Assembly: GCA_036495525.1 (NCBI GenBank)
Contig: DASXMR010000098.1
Span: forward strand, 1 to 64,000
DNA length: 64,000 nucleotides
From: DASXMR01 sp036495525
GTDB lineage: Bacteria > Actinomycetota > Actinomycetes > Streptosporangiales > Streptosporangiaceae
Direction of reading: 5' to 3'
Part shown: one piece after another, positions 8,724 through 16,591 of the stretch
How the letters are laid out: every line of letters begins with the position of its first letter
How positions within the stretch are numbered: the first letter of the stretch is position 1
Program-made: the position numbers and the translations under genes
The notes under the pieces: generated by a model
Told to the model about the DNA's origin: nothing
What the model saw: the letters and a program-made list of their open reading frames with translations, nothing else
Database searches by the model: none

Positions 8724-9548
8724 ATGCTCCTCCCCGGTAAGCCGCGAGTCAGGAAAGACCGGCCGCAAACGGCCCCGACGAGCCGGCCGCGGCCGCGGCC
8801 GGCCTTCGCCTTGCTTTCCCTGACGGCACTGCTGATCGCCGGCTGCGGCGCCGTCCAGGCCTCGTCCGGGCCGCCGGGCATGCAGCAGCAGATCAACGCC
8901 GGCGACCAGGCCGCGGCCGCGACCAGGATGGCACCGGCGCAGCCGTCGTCCGGCCGGCCGGCCACGGCGCCGCCGGTGGCCGGCCGCCGGGTCAGGGGAC
9001 GGGACGTGACCGCGATCGGCGACTCCGTCATGTCCGCTAGCGTGCTGGCGCTCAAGAAGTCGATGCCTGGTATCTACATCGACGCCAAGCCGGACCGGGA
9101 GATGCCGGCCGGGCTGGCGATCATCAGGCGGCTGGCGAGCAGCGGGCAGCTACGGCCGGTCGTGGTCATGGGCCTCGGCACGAACTTCCTGGTGACCACC
9201 AGCCAGCTGCAGCAGCTGATGGGGCTGATCGGGCCGGATCGCCGGCTGGTGCTGATCAACACCTACGTGCCTGACGGGTGGAGCAAGCAGGTCAACCGCA
9301 CCGAGGCGGCGTTCGTGCAGCAGCACCAGGGCGTCGTGCTCGCCGACTGGTACGACACGATCATTCACCGCCAGTACTTGCTGTGGCCCGATCATGTGCA
9401 CCCGATGCTGCCGGGCACAGCCGTCTACGCGCGGATGGTCTACCAGGCAGTCCGGGCCACCAGGACGGCACCCGCCGCGTCGTCCGGTACCTCGCCGGTG
9501 CTGGCGGGCGGAACCGGCGCGAGCCCGGCGGCCGGCGCCGGCGGCTAG
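8724..9548 (+). CDS. SGNH-fold lipoprotein, acyltransferase-associated type
   Basis: This 274-aa protein has a hydrophobic signal with lipobox LLIAGC (Cys about residue 41), a low-complexity linker, then an SGNH domain like that appended to OatA-type acyltransferases. Block I is TAIGDSVM (catalytic Ser), the Gly/Asn block is VMGLGTNF, and block V is WPDHVHPMLPGTAVYARM with the Asp-x-x-His pair. It is probably membrane-anchored on the outer face and acts as an esterase or acetyl transferase on cell-wall or polysaccharide material. The membrane acyltransferase partner is not fused or adjacent. The C-terminal tail is Gly/Ala-rich. Confidence 0.82.
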   Translation: MLLPGKPRVRKDRPQTAPTSRPRPRPAFALLSLTALLIAGCGAVQASSGPPGMQQQINAGDQAAAATRMAPAQPSSGRPATAPPVAGRRVRGRDVTAIGDSVMSASVLALKKSMPGIYIDAKPDREMPAGLAIIRRLASSGQLRPVVVMGLGTNFLVTTSQLQQLMGLIGPDRRLVLINTYVPDGWSKQVNRTEAAFVQQHQGVVLADWYDTIIHRQYLLWPDHVHPMLPGTAVYARMVYQAVRATRTAPAASSGTSPVLAGGTGASPAAGAGG

Positions 9549-9711
9549 TCCGCATGCGGCGGCGGCTCACCCGCTGGCCGGTCCGGGCCCCGGCTGAAGG
9601 TTCGCCGGGCCTGCGGGCACGGCACGCCAGCCGCTGGCCGGGCAGCGGCTGGCCGCTCAGCCGGGCCCGCGAGCACGGCCTGCAGGCGCCACCCGCGGGC
9701 CGGGCGGCTGA

Positions 9712-9921
9712 TCAGAAGTCGGCGACGTCGACCAGCAGCTCGCGGCCGCCGGGCAGGATCACGCCGAGCGAGTAGGTGATGATCCCGTCGGCCAGCTCGG
9801 CCTGGCCGAGTAGCTCGATGCCGACGACCTCGGGATGGCTCACCAGGAGCCGGCACAGCACGCTGCCCGCGTGATCGGCAGCGGCGAGGCCTGGCTCGCC
9901 GGTGTCGCGCGCTGACGTCAT
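9712..9921 (-). CDS. Small conserved-looking protein of unknown function
   Basis: A 69-aa protein starts MTSARDTGEPGLAAADHAG and has alternating hydrophobic segments (VLCRLLVSHPEVVGIELLGQAELADGIITYSLGVILPGGRELLVDV) that look like a compact beta-rich fold. Codon usage is gene-like, with G/C at third positions. No family was recognised. No membrane segment or signal is seen. It is convergent with the SGNH lipoprotein gene. Its start codon falls inside a TGACGTCA palindrome (9913-9920), which may be chance. Confidence 0.55.
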   Translation of the reverse strand: MTSARDTGEPGLAAADHAGSVLCRLLVSHPEVVGIELLGQAELADGIITYSLGVILPGGRELLVDVADF

Positions 9922-10299
9922 CCGGCCGCCACAGGGTTGCCGCCGCGGCCGCGGCGCTGCCAGCCACCGGGCGGTGGCAGACGGTGACGCCTTCGGCTGG
10001 CCCGTCCGAGCGGATCTGGGCGGGCAAGCCTCGCATACCGCGGCGGAACGCCGTATCCGCTCACATGTCCACGGTAACCCAGCGTGACCTCCAGAACCCG
10101 GAATGGTGCTCTTGCGGCTCTTCGGCGCGTCGCGGCCGCTCCGGCGAGCGAACCTGAGCGCGCGCCCCTGCGGCGGTCCCGACGCGCGGCGCCCGGCGAG
10201 AAAATGCCGTGCCGCTGTCCATCACGGCCTGCCCGGCTCGTCGTCAGGCTGACTGCGCCGCTGTAAGCACGCGGCGCGCGACTACAGGAGGTGGTGGCG
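9922..10299. other. Intergenic region without recognised gene
   Basis: This spacer of about 380 bp separates the small 69-aa gene and the DUF899 gene, which diverge. Only a strong ribosome site for the latter (AGGAGG at about 10286-10291) is clear. Open frames here have shadow-like composition. Confidence 0.5.
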
Positions 10300-11037
10300 A
10301 TGAGCCTTCCCGAGATCGTCTCGCGCCAGGACTGGCTGGCTGCCCGCCGGCAGCTGCTGGCCAGCGAGAAGGAGCTGACCAGGCAGCGCGACGCGGTGAA
10401 CGCCGACCGGCGCCGGCTGCCGATGGTGCGCGTCGTCAAGCAGTACGCGTTCGAGGGGCCGGACGGGCAGACCAGCCTTGCCAGCCTGATGGGCGACAGC
10501 GCGCAGCTGGTCGTCCAGCACGTCATGTTCGACCCGGCGTGGGAGAAGGCCTGCCCCGGCTGCACGGCCAGCCTCGACGAGCTGGCGCCGGCAGTGCTCG
10601 CGCACATGAAGACGCGCGATACGGCATTCGCCGCGGTCTCCCGCGCTCCGTACCCGATGATCGACGGCTACCGGAAGCAGCGCGGCTGGACGTTCCCGTG
10701 GTATTCCTCGCACGGCAGTGACTTCAACTATGACTTCCACGTCACCGCCGACGCCGCCGTGGCGCCGGTCGAGTACAACTACCGCAGCCAGGACGAGCTG
10801 GCCAGCAACGATCCGGAGTGGCTGGAGCCTGGATCGACGGAGCTGCCGGGCTTCAGCTGCTTCCTGCGCGACGGCGACAGCATGTACCACACCTATTCCG
10901 TCTACGCCCGCGGCACCGAGCAGGCCGCTGGCGGCTACGGGCTGCTCGACCTGACCGCGCTCGGCCGGTCGGAAGAGTGGGAGCAGCCAGCTGGCCGGGC
11001 GGCCACCGTCAGGAAGGCGGACCCGAGCTTCAGCTGA
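10300..11037 (+). CDS. DUF899 family thioredoxin-like protein
   Basis: The 245-aa protein is a typical actinobacterial DUF899 member. The N-terminal helix reads SRQDWLAARRQLLASEKELTRQRDAVNADRRRLPMVRV, then comes YAFEGPDGQTSLASLMGD, then LVVQHVMFDPAWEKACPGCTASLDEL with a CPGC motif in the thioredoxin-like position. The C-terminal part is rich in aromatic residues (GWTFPWYSSHGSDFNYDF). The biochemical role is unknown; the CPGC suggests a redox function. The ATG at 10300 is preceded by AGGAGG at good spacing, better than the GTG at 10291. Confidence 0.85.
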   Translation: MSLPEIVSRQDWLAARRQLLASEKELTRQRDAVNADRRRLPMVRVVKQYAFEGPDGQTSLASLMGDSAQLVVQHVMFDPAWEKACPGCTASLDELAPAVLAHMKTRDTAFAAVSRAPYPMIDGYRKQRGWTFPWYSSHGSDFNYDFHVTADAAVAPVEYNYRSQDELASNDPEWLEPGSTELPGFSCFLRDGDSMYHTYSVYARGTEQAAGGYGLLDLTALGRSEEWEQPAGRAATVRKADPSFS

Positions 11038-11233
11038 GCGGGCTCGCCGGCTGCTCGCCTGACCGCTGACCTGGCCCGCCGGCCAGCTCACCCGGTGCAG
11101 CTGGCTGGCCGGCCCGGCGGGCCGCGCTGCACGCGATGAGAAGGCTGCTGCGGCCCAGTCTGACAAGGCAGACGACCCTGACCAGAGCGTGACAAGCGGG
11201 CTTAGGCTTGTTTGATCGAGGAGGAGTACCGCC

Positions 11234-11980
11234 ATGCCAGTTCCGGACAGCCTGCCCGTACTGGCGGACGGTCGGCTGGGCGTCGCCGGCGTGCTGGCCG
11301 GCGGCCTGCTGATCGCGCTTGCGACGCTGGCTGGCGTCTGGCTGGCCAGGCGGCACGCCGCCCGGCGCGAGCTGTGCTTCGGGGCCGCAGCGGGCGCGCT
11401 GCTGGTCATCTCGGGGCTGCACCTGCTGCCCGATGCCTGGGCCGGGGCCGCCGAAGCCGGCCTGGCCGGCTGGCTGATCCCGGTGACCGCGCTTGGCTCC
11501 TTCGCTGTCGCGCGGCTGGCCGGGCGTGCTGGCTGCACGTGCGCGGCTGACCGCGAGTGCGCCGGCGGCGCGGGCACCGCCGCGGCGCTTGCCGTGCACC
11601 GGCTGCTCGAGGGCGCAGCGATCGTGCTGGCCGGCTCGGTCATCGTCACGGTCGCGCTTGTCGCCCATGCGCTGGCTGAGGGCCTGGCCGCGGGGACGCT
11701 GCTCAGCTCGGCCGGGCGGCGCCGCCGGGCGCTGTGGCTGGCCGCCATGTGCGCGAGCCCCCTGGCTGGCGCCGCGATCACCGAAGCCTGGTCGTTTCCG
11801 GCTGCGACCGAGCCGGTGCTGCTGGCCGTCGCGGCAGGCGTGCTAGCCCAGGCCGCCTGGGTCAGCCTGGCCGCAGCCTTCCGGCACGTCCAGCCGGCCC
11901 GCATCATGCTTTCCCGGCCAGCCGCCGCGACGGTCCTCGCCGCTGCGGTGACGGTGCTGGCCGTCCGCGGCGCTGGCTAG
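11234..11980 (+). CDS. ZIP-like metal transporter
   Basis: This 248-aa membrane protein has about eight hydrophobic segments and the duplicated ZIP signature: HRLLEGAAI near residue 123 and HALAEGLAAG near residue 143, both HxxxEG in membrane helices. The first half has GALLVISGLHLLPDAW, the usual TM2-TM3 context. ZIP proteins move Zn, Fe or Mn into the cytosol. A Cys-containing loop (GCTCAADREC) lies between helices. The ATG at 11234 follows GGAGGAGT. It is convergent with the dehydrogenase-like gene. Metal specificity is not predictable. Confidence 0.75.
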   Translation: MPVPDSLPVLADGRLGVAGVLAGGLLIALATLAGVWLARRHAARRELCFGAAAGALLVISGLHLLPDAWAGAAEAGLAGWLIPVTALGSFAVARLAGRAGCTCAADRECAGGAGTAAALAVHRLLEGAAIVLAGSVIVTVALVAHALAEGLAAGTLLSSAGRRRRALWLAAMCASPLAGAAITEAWSFPAATEPVLLAVAAGVLAQAAWVSLAAAFRHVQPARIMLSRPAAATVLAAAVTVLAVRGAG

Positions 11981-12059
11981 CGCACTCGCAGCCAGCGCGG
12001 CCAGGGCTCCTGCTGGCGCACGGTCGGCGGCCCAGCTGCCCGCAGCCCGCGGCCGGGTG

Positions 12060-13538
12060 CTAGCCGGCAGGTCGCATGGTTCCGGAGCGGGCGAGGATCT
12101 CATCGATGTCATCGTCCTGCCACGCGCCGATCAGCATGCCGAGGTCGGCCACGCCGATCCGCTCCCGCTGAAGGGCGCAGCTGGCGAGCGCCCAGCGGGC
12201 CGTGCCGGCGCTGACCGGGACCTCAAGCTCGGCGAAGGTTACCGGCAGGCCGGCTGCGCGCAGCACTGCCGCCAGCTCGGCGGGCGCGGCCAGCAGCCCG
12301 GCCAGCTGCTCACGCTGCCTTTCCCAGCTCGCCCGCAGCCCCGCGAGCGGATCACCAGCCGAGCTGAGCAGCCGCAGCTTGCTGGCGTAGCCGGCGAGCA
12401 GCTGAGCCGCCATGGCGCCGGTCGGGTCGAGTTGCGCGAAGGCTGCCTCCATCGCGGTCCTGGCGTTCTCGGGATCGGGCACCCTGGCGGGGCGGTCAAG
12501 CATGCCCGCATCGATCCGCCGCAGCACGTGCGCCCAGGCTGATGCAGCCAGCACGCTCGCGACGCCTACCTGGGCGCCGTGCCTCGCAGCTGGCTCGCCG
12601 CGTGCGGCGGCCGCGATATCCAGCAGGTGACTGATGGCGTGCTCGGTGCCGGAGACCGGTGCGGTCGAGCCGGCCGCGCCAGCCGCGATTCCGCCGAGCG
12701 CGAGGACACGCGCCAGCGTGCTCAGGCCGGTCGCCGAGCCGAGATGGGCGGCGAGGACTTTCAGGTCGGTGGTGTCCGCCCGGCAAAGGCCCGCCACCTT
12801 CGCGTTCCACCGCGGCCTGCCGGGTCCCGCCGCCGGACTGCCGGCGAGCGCGGTGGCCAGCTTCCAGTCGGCGGTGGCCGTGATGATCGCCGTCACGTCG
12901 CCGAGGCCAGCACGGTTGAGCCCGGCCGGGGCGGAGACGAGCACATCAGGGTCGATGATCAGCGTGTCTGGCCACCGGGCCGGCACAGCCTGCCACCTGC
13001 CGTCCCGGTGCAGGGCGGCGAACGGGCTGGCGAACCCGCCGGTGCTCGTCGCGGCCTGCACGCAGATCAGCGGGATGGCTGGCTGGCCGGCCGCGTGCGC
13101 GGCTGCCTTGCCGACGTCGGTGACGGTTCCGGCCCCTACGGTCACGATGCACGCGGCGCCGGCTATGTCCGCGGTCGCCGCGGCGACCGTCTGCTTGTCG
13201 GCGCGCAGCCGGGCGCCGGATCCGACCACGCACCAGCGGACCGGGCGGTGAGTTCCCAGCGCTGGCCCGAGGATGTTCCAGATGTCCTGATCGGCCGTGT
13301 GCACCGGCGCCCTGGCGGCCAGCACCACGACCGGGCCACGCGGCAGGCAGAGCCGGCCGGCCACGTCGGCGAGCCTGCCGAGCGCGCCGGGCCCGTCGGC
13401 AAGCAGGCCGAGGCCGACTGGCTGCAGCGCGCCGCCGTCCGGCCCGCTGGCCAGCTCCTGACCGAGCGCAGCCAGGTCGAGCGGCGTCAGCCGCGGCCAG
13501 CCGGGGATCGCCGGCGACTCGCGACCTGCCAGGCCCAT
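12060..13538 (-). CDS. Glycerol-1-phosphate dehydrogenase-like protein (AraM/EgsA, iron-ADH superfamily)
   Basis: This 492-aa protein resembles AraM/EgsA enzymes. The nucleotide loop VTVGAGTVTDVGKAAAHAAG lies near residue 130, followed by PLICVQAATSTGGFASPFAAL where bacterial AraM has an S-x-DG-x-x-S segment. Candidate metal ligands are the Asp of AGLGDVTA, the His of SGTEHAISHLLD and the His of ARHGAQVGVAS. AraM reduces dihydroxyacetone phosphate to glycerol-1-phosphate. The loop change (STGG for SxDG) makes the substrate uncertain. It lies 86 bp downstream of the MFS gene on the same strand, probably as one operon. ATG 13538 is chosen for a GGATGG upstream. Confidence 0.68.
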   Translation of the reverse strand: MGLAGRESPAIPGWPRLTPLDLAALGQELASGPDGGALQPVGLGLLADGPGALGRLADVAGRLCLPRGPVVVLAARAPVHTADQDIWNILGPALGTHRPVRWCVVGSGARLRADKQTVAAATADIAGAACIVTVGAGTVTDVGKAAAHAAGQPAIPLICVQAATSTGGFASPFAALHRDGRWQAVPARWPDTLIIDPDVLVSAPAGLNRAGLGDVTAIITATADWKLATALAGSPAAGPGRPRWNAKVAGLCRADTTDLKVLAAHLGSATGLSTLARVLALGGIAAGAAGSTAPVSGTEHAISHLLDIAAAARGEPAARHGAQVGVASVLAASAWAHVLRRIDAGMLDRPARVPDPENARTAMEAAFAQLDPTGAMAAQLLAGYASKLRLLSSAGDPLAGLRASWERQREQLAGLLAAPAELAAVLRAAGLPVTFAELEVPVSAGTARWALASCALQRERIGVADLGMLIGAWQDDDIDEILARSGTMRPAG

Positions 13539-13623
13539 GACATCCATCCTGCCCAGTGCGCCGCCCGCCGCCAAGAACGCAGCGGGGCTCGCTTGCCGGC
13601 CGGGCCGGGCGACCCGGTGGCCG

Positions 13624-14946
13624 CTAGCTCGTGGCGGCACCCGGTCCGGCAGCCGCGGCGTCGCCGGCGGCGGCGGCCGGGGCGGGCGGCTGATGCTGCG
13701 GGTGCACTAGCCGGGTGGCCGCGGCCAGCAGGGCAGCAGCTGGCCCGAGCGCGACGGCGCTCGCCAGCAGCGCGGCCCGCACCGAGGCGAGCAGCCCGAC
13801 GGCACCGATCACCGGCCCGCCAGCGATCTGCCCGGCGCTGTCGAACAGGTCGGTCGCCGAGAGCACGGTCGCCCGAACAGACGCGTCCACCCGGCCGGTG
13901 ACCCAGCCGGTGATAACCGGGGAGAACACCGGCCGCATGGTGGCGACCGCGAGGTAGCAGACGAGAACGAGCACGAACTGGCGGGTCGCGATCATCAGCA
14001 GGACGCCGGCCGCGGTGCCGATGGTGAGTGCGAGCAGCGTCGAGACTGCCGAGCCCGGCCCGAGCCTGCTGGTGCGGCGGCGCGCCCACTCGGTTGAGCC
14101 GAGACCCAGCAGGGCGCTGGCGACGGCCAGCGCGCTGAACCAGCCGGCCGCGCCCAGGCCGAACGGGCTCGGCAGCCTGATGTCGTGCAGCAGGTAGGCG
14201 CCCCAGAGCCGGTCGAAGCCCTCACTCCAGGCGCCCAGGCACAGCATCATGCCGAGCAGCAGCACCAGCCCGGGCACGAGCCTGATCGCCCGCCTCGCTG
14301 TCGCCGCCTGATGGGTGAACGCCGACCAGGACTGCCCGAGCACCCCGCCAGGCCGGACGGCGCGCTGCGGCCGGACGAACCCGCGCTCGGGCATGGCGCA
14401 GCTCAGCACCACAGACATGAGCCCTGACAGGCCAGCCGCGACGAGGAACGGGAGTCGCAGCGCCTGCGCTGCGAGCACGCCGGACAGGATGCTCCCGGCC
14501 ATTCCGGCGATCAGGCCTAGCTGAGTCGCGCGCAGGAACACTTTCGTCAGCTCGGCCTCTCCTGCCTCGTCGGCCAGCCAGGCCTCCTGGGCGCCGAAGC
14601 CGAGCGCCGCCCCGAATCCGACCGGGACCTGCGCGGCCAGCTGCACGGCGAAGTGCGCAGACAGTCCCTGCATCAGGAAGCCAGCGGTCACCAGGTAGCT
14701 GCCCGAGATGACGCACAGCCGCCGGCTCACCAGGTCGGCCAGTACTCCGGCCGGGAGCTGGAGCACGAAGTACGAGGCCTCAAGCACGGTGCCCAGCAGG
14801 ACGAGCTGCAGCGGGTTGAGATGGCCAGCGGTCACCCGGTACACGATCGCCGTCGTGTACCCGATGGCAACGAAGAGGCTGTCGAGCACCTGCATCGCCA
14901 GGTACAGCCGCCGCGGGTTGACCCGGGCGCGAGCCTGGGACAGCAT
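13624..14946 (-). CDS. MFS transporter
   Basis: The 440-aa polytopic protein opens NPRRLYLAMQVLDSLFVAIGYTTAIVYRV and has NPLQLVLLGTVLEASYFVLQLPAGVLADLVSRRLCVISG, the MFS cytoplasmic loop 2-3 signature with the Asp and basic residues. It most resembles uncharacterised actinobacterial MFS proteins. The ATG at 14946 has GGGAGGG at ideal distance, while the longer frame is Arg-rich and not family-like. The downstream AraM-like gene suggests joint transcription. The C-terminus is Pro/Ala-rich. Confidence 0.83.
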   Translation of the reverse strand: MLSQARARVNPRRLYLAMQVLDSLFVAIGYTTAIVYRVTAGHLNPLQLVLLGTVLEASYFVLQLPAGVLADLVSRRLCVISGSYLVTAGFLMQGLSAHFAVQLAAQVPVGFGAALGFGAQEAWLADEAGEAELTKVFLRATQLGLIAGMAGSILSGVLAAQALRLPFLVAAGLSGLMSVVLSCAMPERGFVRPQRAVRPGGVLGQSWSAFTHQAATARRAIRLVPGLVLLLGMMLCLGAWSEGFDRLWGAYLLHDIRLPSPFGLGAAGWFSALAVASALLGLGSTEWARRRTSRLGPGSAVSTLLALTIGTAAGVLLMIATRQFVLVLVCYLAVATMRPVFSPVITGWVTGRVDASVRATVLSATDLFDSAGQIAGGPVIGAVGLLASVRAALLASAVALGPAAALLAAATRLVHPQHQPPAPAAAAGDAAAAGPGAATS

Positions 14947-15171
14947 GCGGCACCCTCCCTGTCGCCCGCCCCCGTGGCGGCGCGCGGGTCCCCCGAGCCC
15001 GCGCGCCAGCCTGCGAGTGAACCATCGCGGCCGGGTGACCGCAAGCCGTTTACCCCGTCGGCCGGGGCGCTGGCGGGACAGCCGCCGCTGGCCGGCGCCC
15101 GGCAAGACCGCGACGGCGGTCTAGCTGGCGGCCAGCTGGGGTTACCCGGCAATCTGTGGGTGGCCAGCCGG

Positions 15172-16164
15172 CTAGCAGCCGCTGCCCGCCCGCCTGGCGG
15201 CGAACAGGTCAGCCGGCGGCGCGGGGGAGGGGCGAGCCAGCGCGTCCGCGATGGGCGCCGCGCCGGCCGCAAACCGGTCCAGCTCGTCGTCCTCGAGCAG
15301 CCGGGCCGGGAAGGGGTCAGCTGCCACCAGCCGGGTCAGCTCCCCGGAGGGCAGCGGAGCCAGCCCCGCGGCGATCACCAGGTTGCCGAATCTGCGGCCC
15401 CGCAGCACGGCCGGGTCGGTGATCAGGCAGGCGTGCGGGAAGACCGAGCGCACCGTCGCGACCCGCGCCCGCGCGTGTGTCAGCGGCGGCCCGTCGCCGA
15501 CGTTGACGGCGTAGCTGCCATCCGGTCCGAGCACGCGGGCCACGGCCACCGCGAACTCGGCCGAGGTCAGGTGGGCGGGCGTGATCCCGCCAGCGAACAA
15601 GTCTGCGATCACCAGGTCGAACGAGCCAGGACGGGCGCTCTCAACGGCTGTCCTGGCATCCGACACGCGGACCCGCAGCCGGCCAGGTCGCGTCGTCGCG
15701 GGTGTCCGTGCGACGTCAGACGCGGGGGCCGTGGCGCGCGCGCCAGGCTGCCGGCCACCAGCCGGCCTGCCGCCAGGCCCCTGACCGGCGACGCGGCGGG
15801 GCGGCTGGCGCAGCGGCAGGTGCTGGCGGACAAGCTCAGTCAGCGCGCCGTCTGACTCGACGGCGAGCTGCGCGGATCCCGGCCTGCTGGCCGCGACGTA
15901 GCGGGCCAGGGTGAGCCCGCCCGCGCCGAGGTGCAGTACCCTCAGCGGCTGGCCAGCGGGGGCGGCGAGGTCGATCAGGTGGCCGATCCGCCGCATGTAC
16001 TCGAACTCCAGATGCGCCGGGTCGTCCAGGTCGACGTGTGACTGCGGGGTGCCGTCCAGCAGCAGCGTCCAGGCTCGCGGCCGGTCCGGGTCGGCGATCA
16101 GCTCGGCGAGCCCGGAATCCACCTGCTGCCGGACGGCTGGGCCGCCGCGCTGCCGGGATGACAC
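15172..16164 (-). CDS. Spermidine synthase-like SAM-dependent protein
   Basis: This 330-aa protein has the spermidine-synthase-like fold: HVDLDDPAHLEFEYMRRIGHLID replaces the SpeE gate region, then the Rossmann motif VLHLGAGGLTLARY (residues 76-89), an acidic ribose-binding position AVESDGAL (about 101-108), and VSDARTAV followed by FDLVIADLFAGG. Such actinobacterial homologues often lack polyamine synthase function. Between motif II and VSDAR is a Gly/Pro/Arg-rich insert of about 43 residues (119-161) not expected in this fold. It is a single gene with a long upstream spacer. Confidence 0.8.
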   Translation of the reverse strand: MSSRQRGGPAVRQQVDSGLAELIADPDRPRAWTLLLDGTPQSHVDLDDPAHLEFEYMRRIGHLIDLAAPAGQPLRVLHLGAGGLTLARYVAASRPGSAQLAVESDGALTELVRQHLPLRQPPRRVAGQGPGGRPAGGRQPGARATAPASDVARTPATTRPGRLRVRVSDARTAVESARPGSFDLVIADLFAGGITPAHLTSAEFAVAVARVLGPDGSYAVNVGDGPPLTHARARVATVRSVFPHACLITDPAVLRGRRFGNLVIAAGLAPLPSGELTRLVAADPFPARLLEDDELDRFAAGAAPIADALARPSPAPPADLFAARRAGSGC

Positions 16165-16591
16165 GGCACTCAGTATCGCGCCACGGCAAGCTCACACGAC
16201 ACCCGCGGCGCTGGCTGTTGATCCCGGCCGATCCGGCAGAGGCCGTCGATGCCGGCCGGCCCGGCAAGGGCCGTTGATCCCGGCCGACCTGCCGGCAGCC
16301 CGCCGCCCTCTCCAGGCCGGCGGCCGCCCGCCGCCGGTCGGAAGCCTGCCGTCGGCCGGAAGCCTGACCGGGCCGGCCGGCCACGCCCGGCCGGTTACCC
16401 CTCGTTCACCAGGTCGTTACCTGCGCCTAGATAAAGTCGATAAATCGATTCTTGACGTTCCTGTCGTGCGTTGAGACAGCTGTCGCGCAGGTGACAGCGG
16501 GGTGCCGTACCCGGCGGAGAGCGCCGCCAGGAAGCGTGCGTCAGGAAGCGCGCCGCCAGCGAACGCGCGCCAGCAGGGCAGGTCGGGCCGG
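16165..16591. other. 427-bp intergenic region, low complexity plus AT-rich promoter segment
   Basis: The part next to the spermidine-synthase-like gene is built of repeated CCGGCC/GCCGGC units and shows no gene. Around 16430-16460 there is a markedly AT-rich patch (ATAAAGTCGATAAATCGATT), rare in this window and promoter-like. Directly beside it lie alternating CTGTC and GACAG half-sites (16461-16497). It probably contains the promoter of the minus-strand gene starting at 16164. Confidence 0.45.
16461..16497. promoter_or_regulatory. Array of CTGTC/GACAG half-sites
   Basis: Four half-sites alternate in orientation: CTGTC 16461-16465, GACAG 16475-16479, CTGTC 16480-16484 and GACAG 16493-16497. 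The centre is the 10-bp palindrome GACAGCTGTC, and the outer pairs are separated by 9 and 8 bases. This is an operator-like arrangement next to an AT-rich promoter patch. The regulator is unknown. Confidence 0.35.

Noticed and set aside
9913..9920. TGACGTCA palindrome as an operator
   Set aside because: It overlaps the start codon of the 69-aa gene (MTSA coding) and is a single 8-bp match, easily chance.
10282..11907. Long minus-strand frame across the DUF899 and ZIP-like genes
   Set aside because: Ser/Ala/Arg-rich antisense shadow; both plus-strand genes have family motifs and ribosome sites.
12579..13901. Long 440-codon plus-strand frame opposite the AraM/MFS genes
   Set aside because: Low-complexity Arg/Ala/Gly sequence; the minus-strand genes carry recognisable families.
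16205..16395. Repeated CCGGCC/GCCGGC tracts as a structured repeat family
   Set aside because: Units are irregular and shared with many spacers and coding regions; they look like base-composition-driven simple sequence rather than a defined element.
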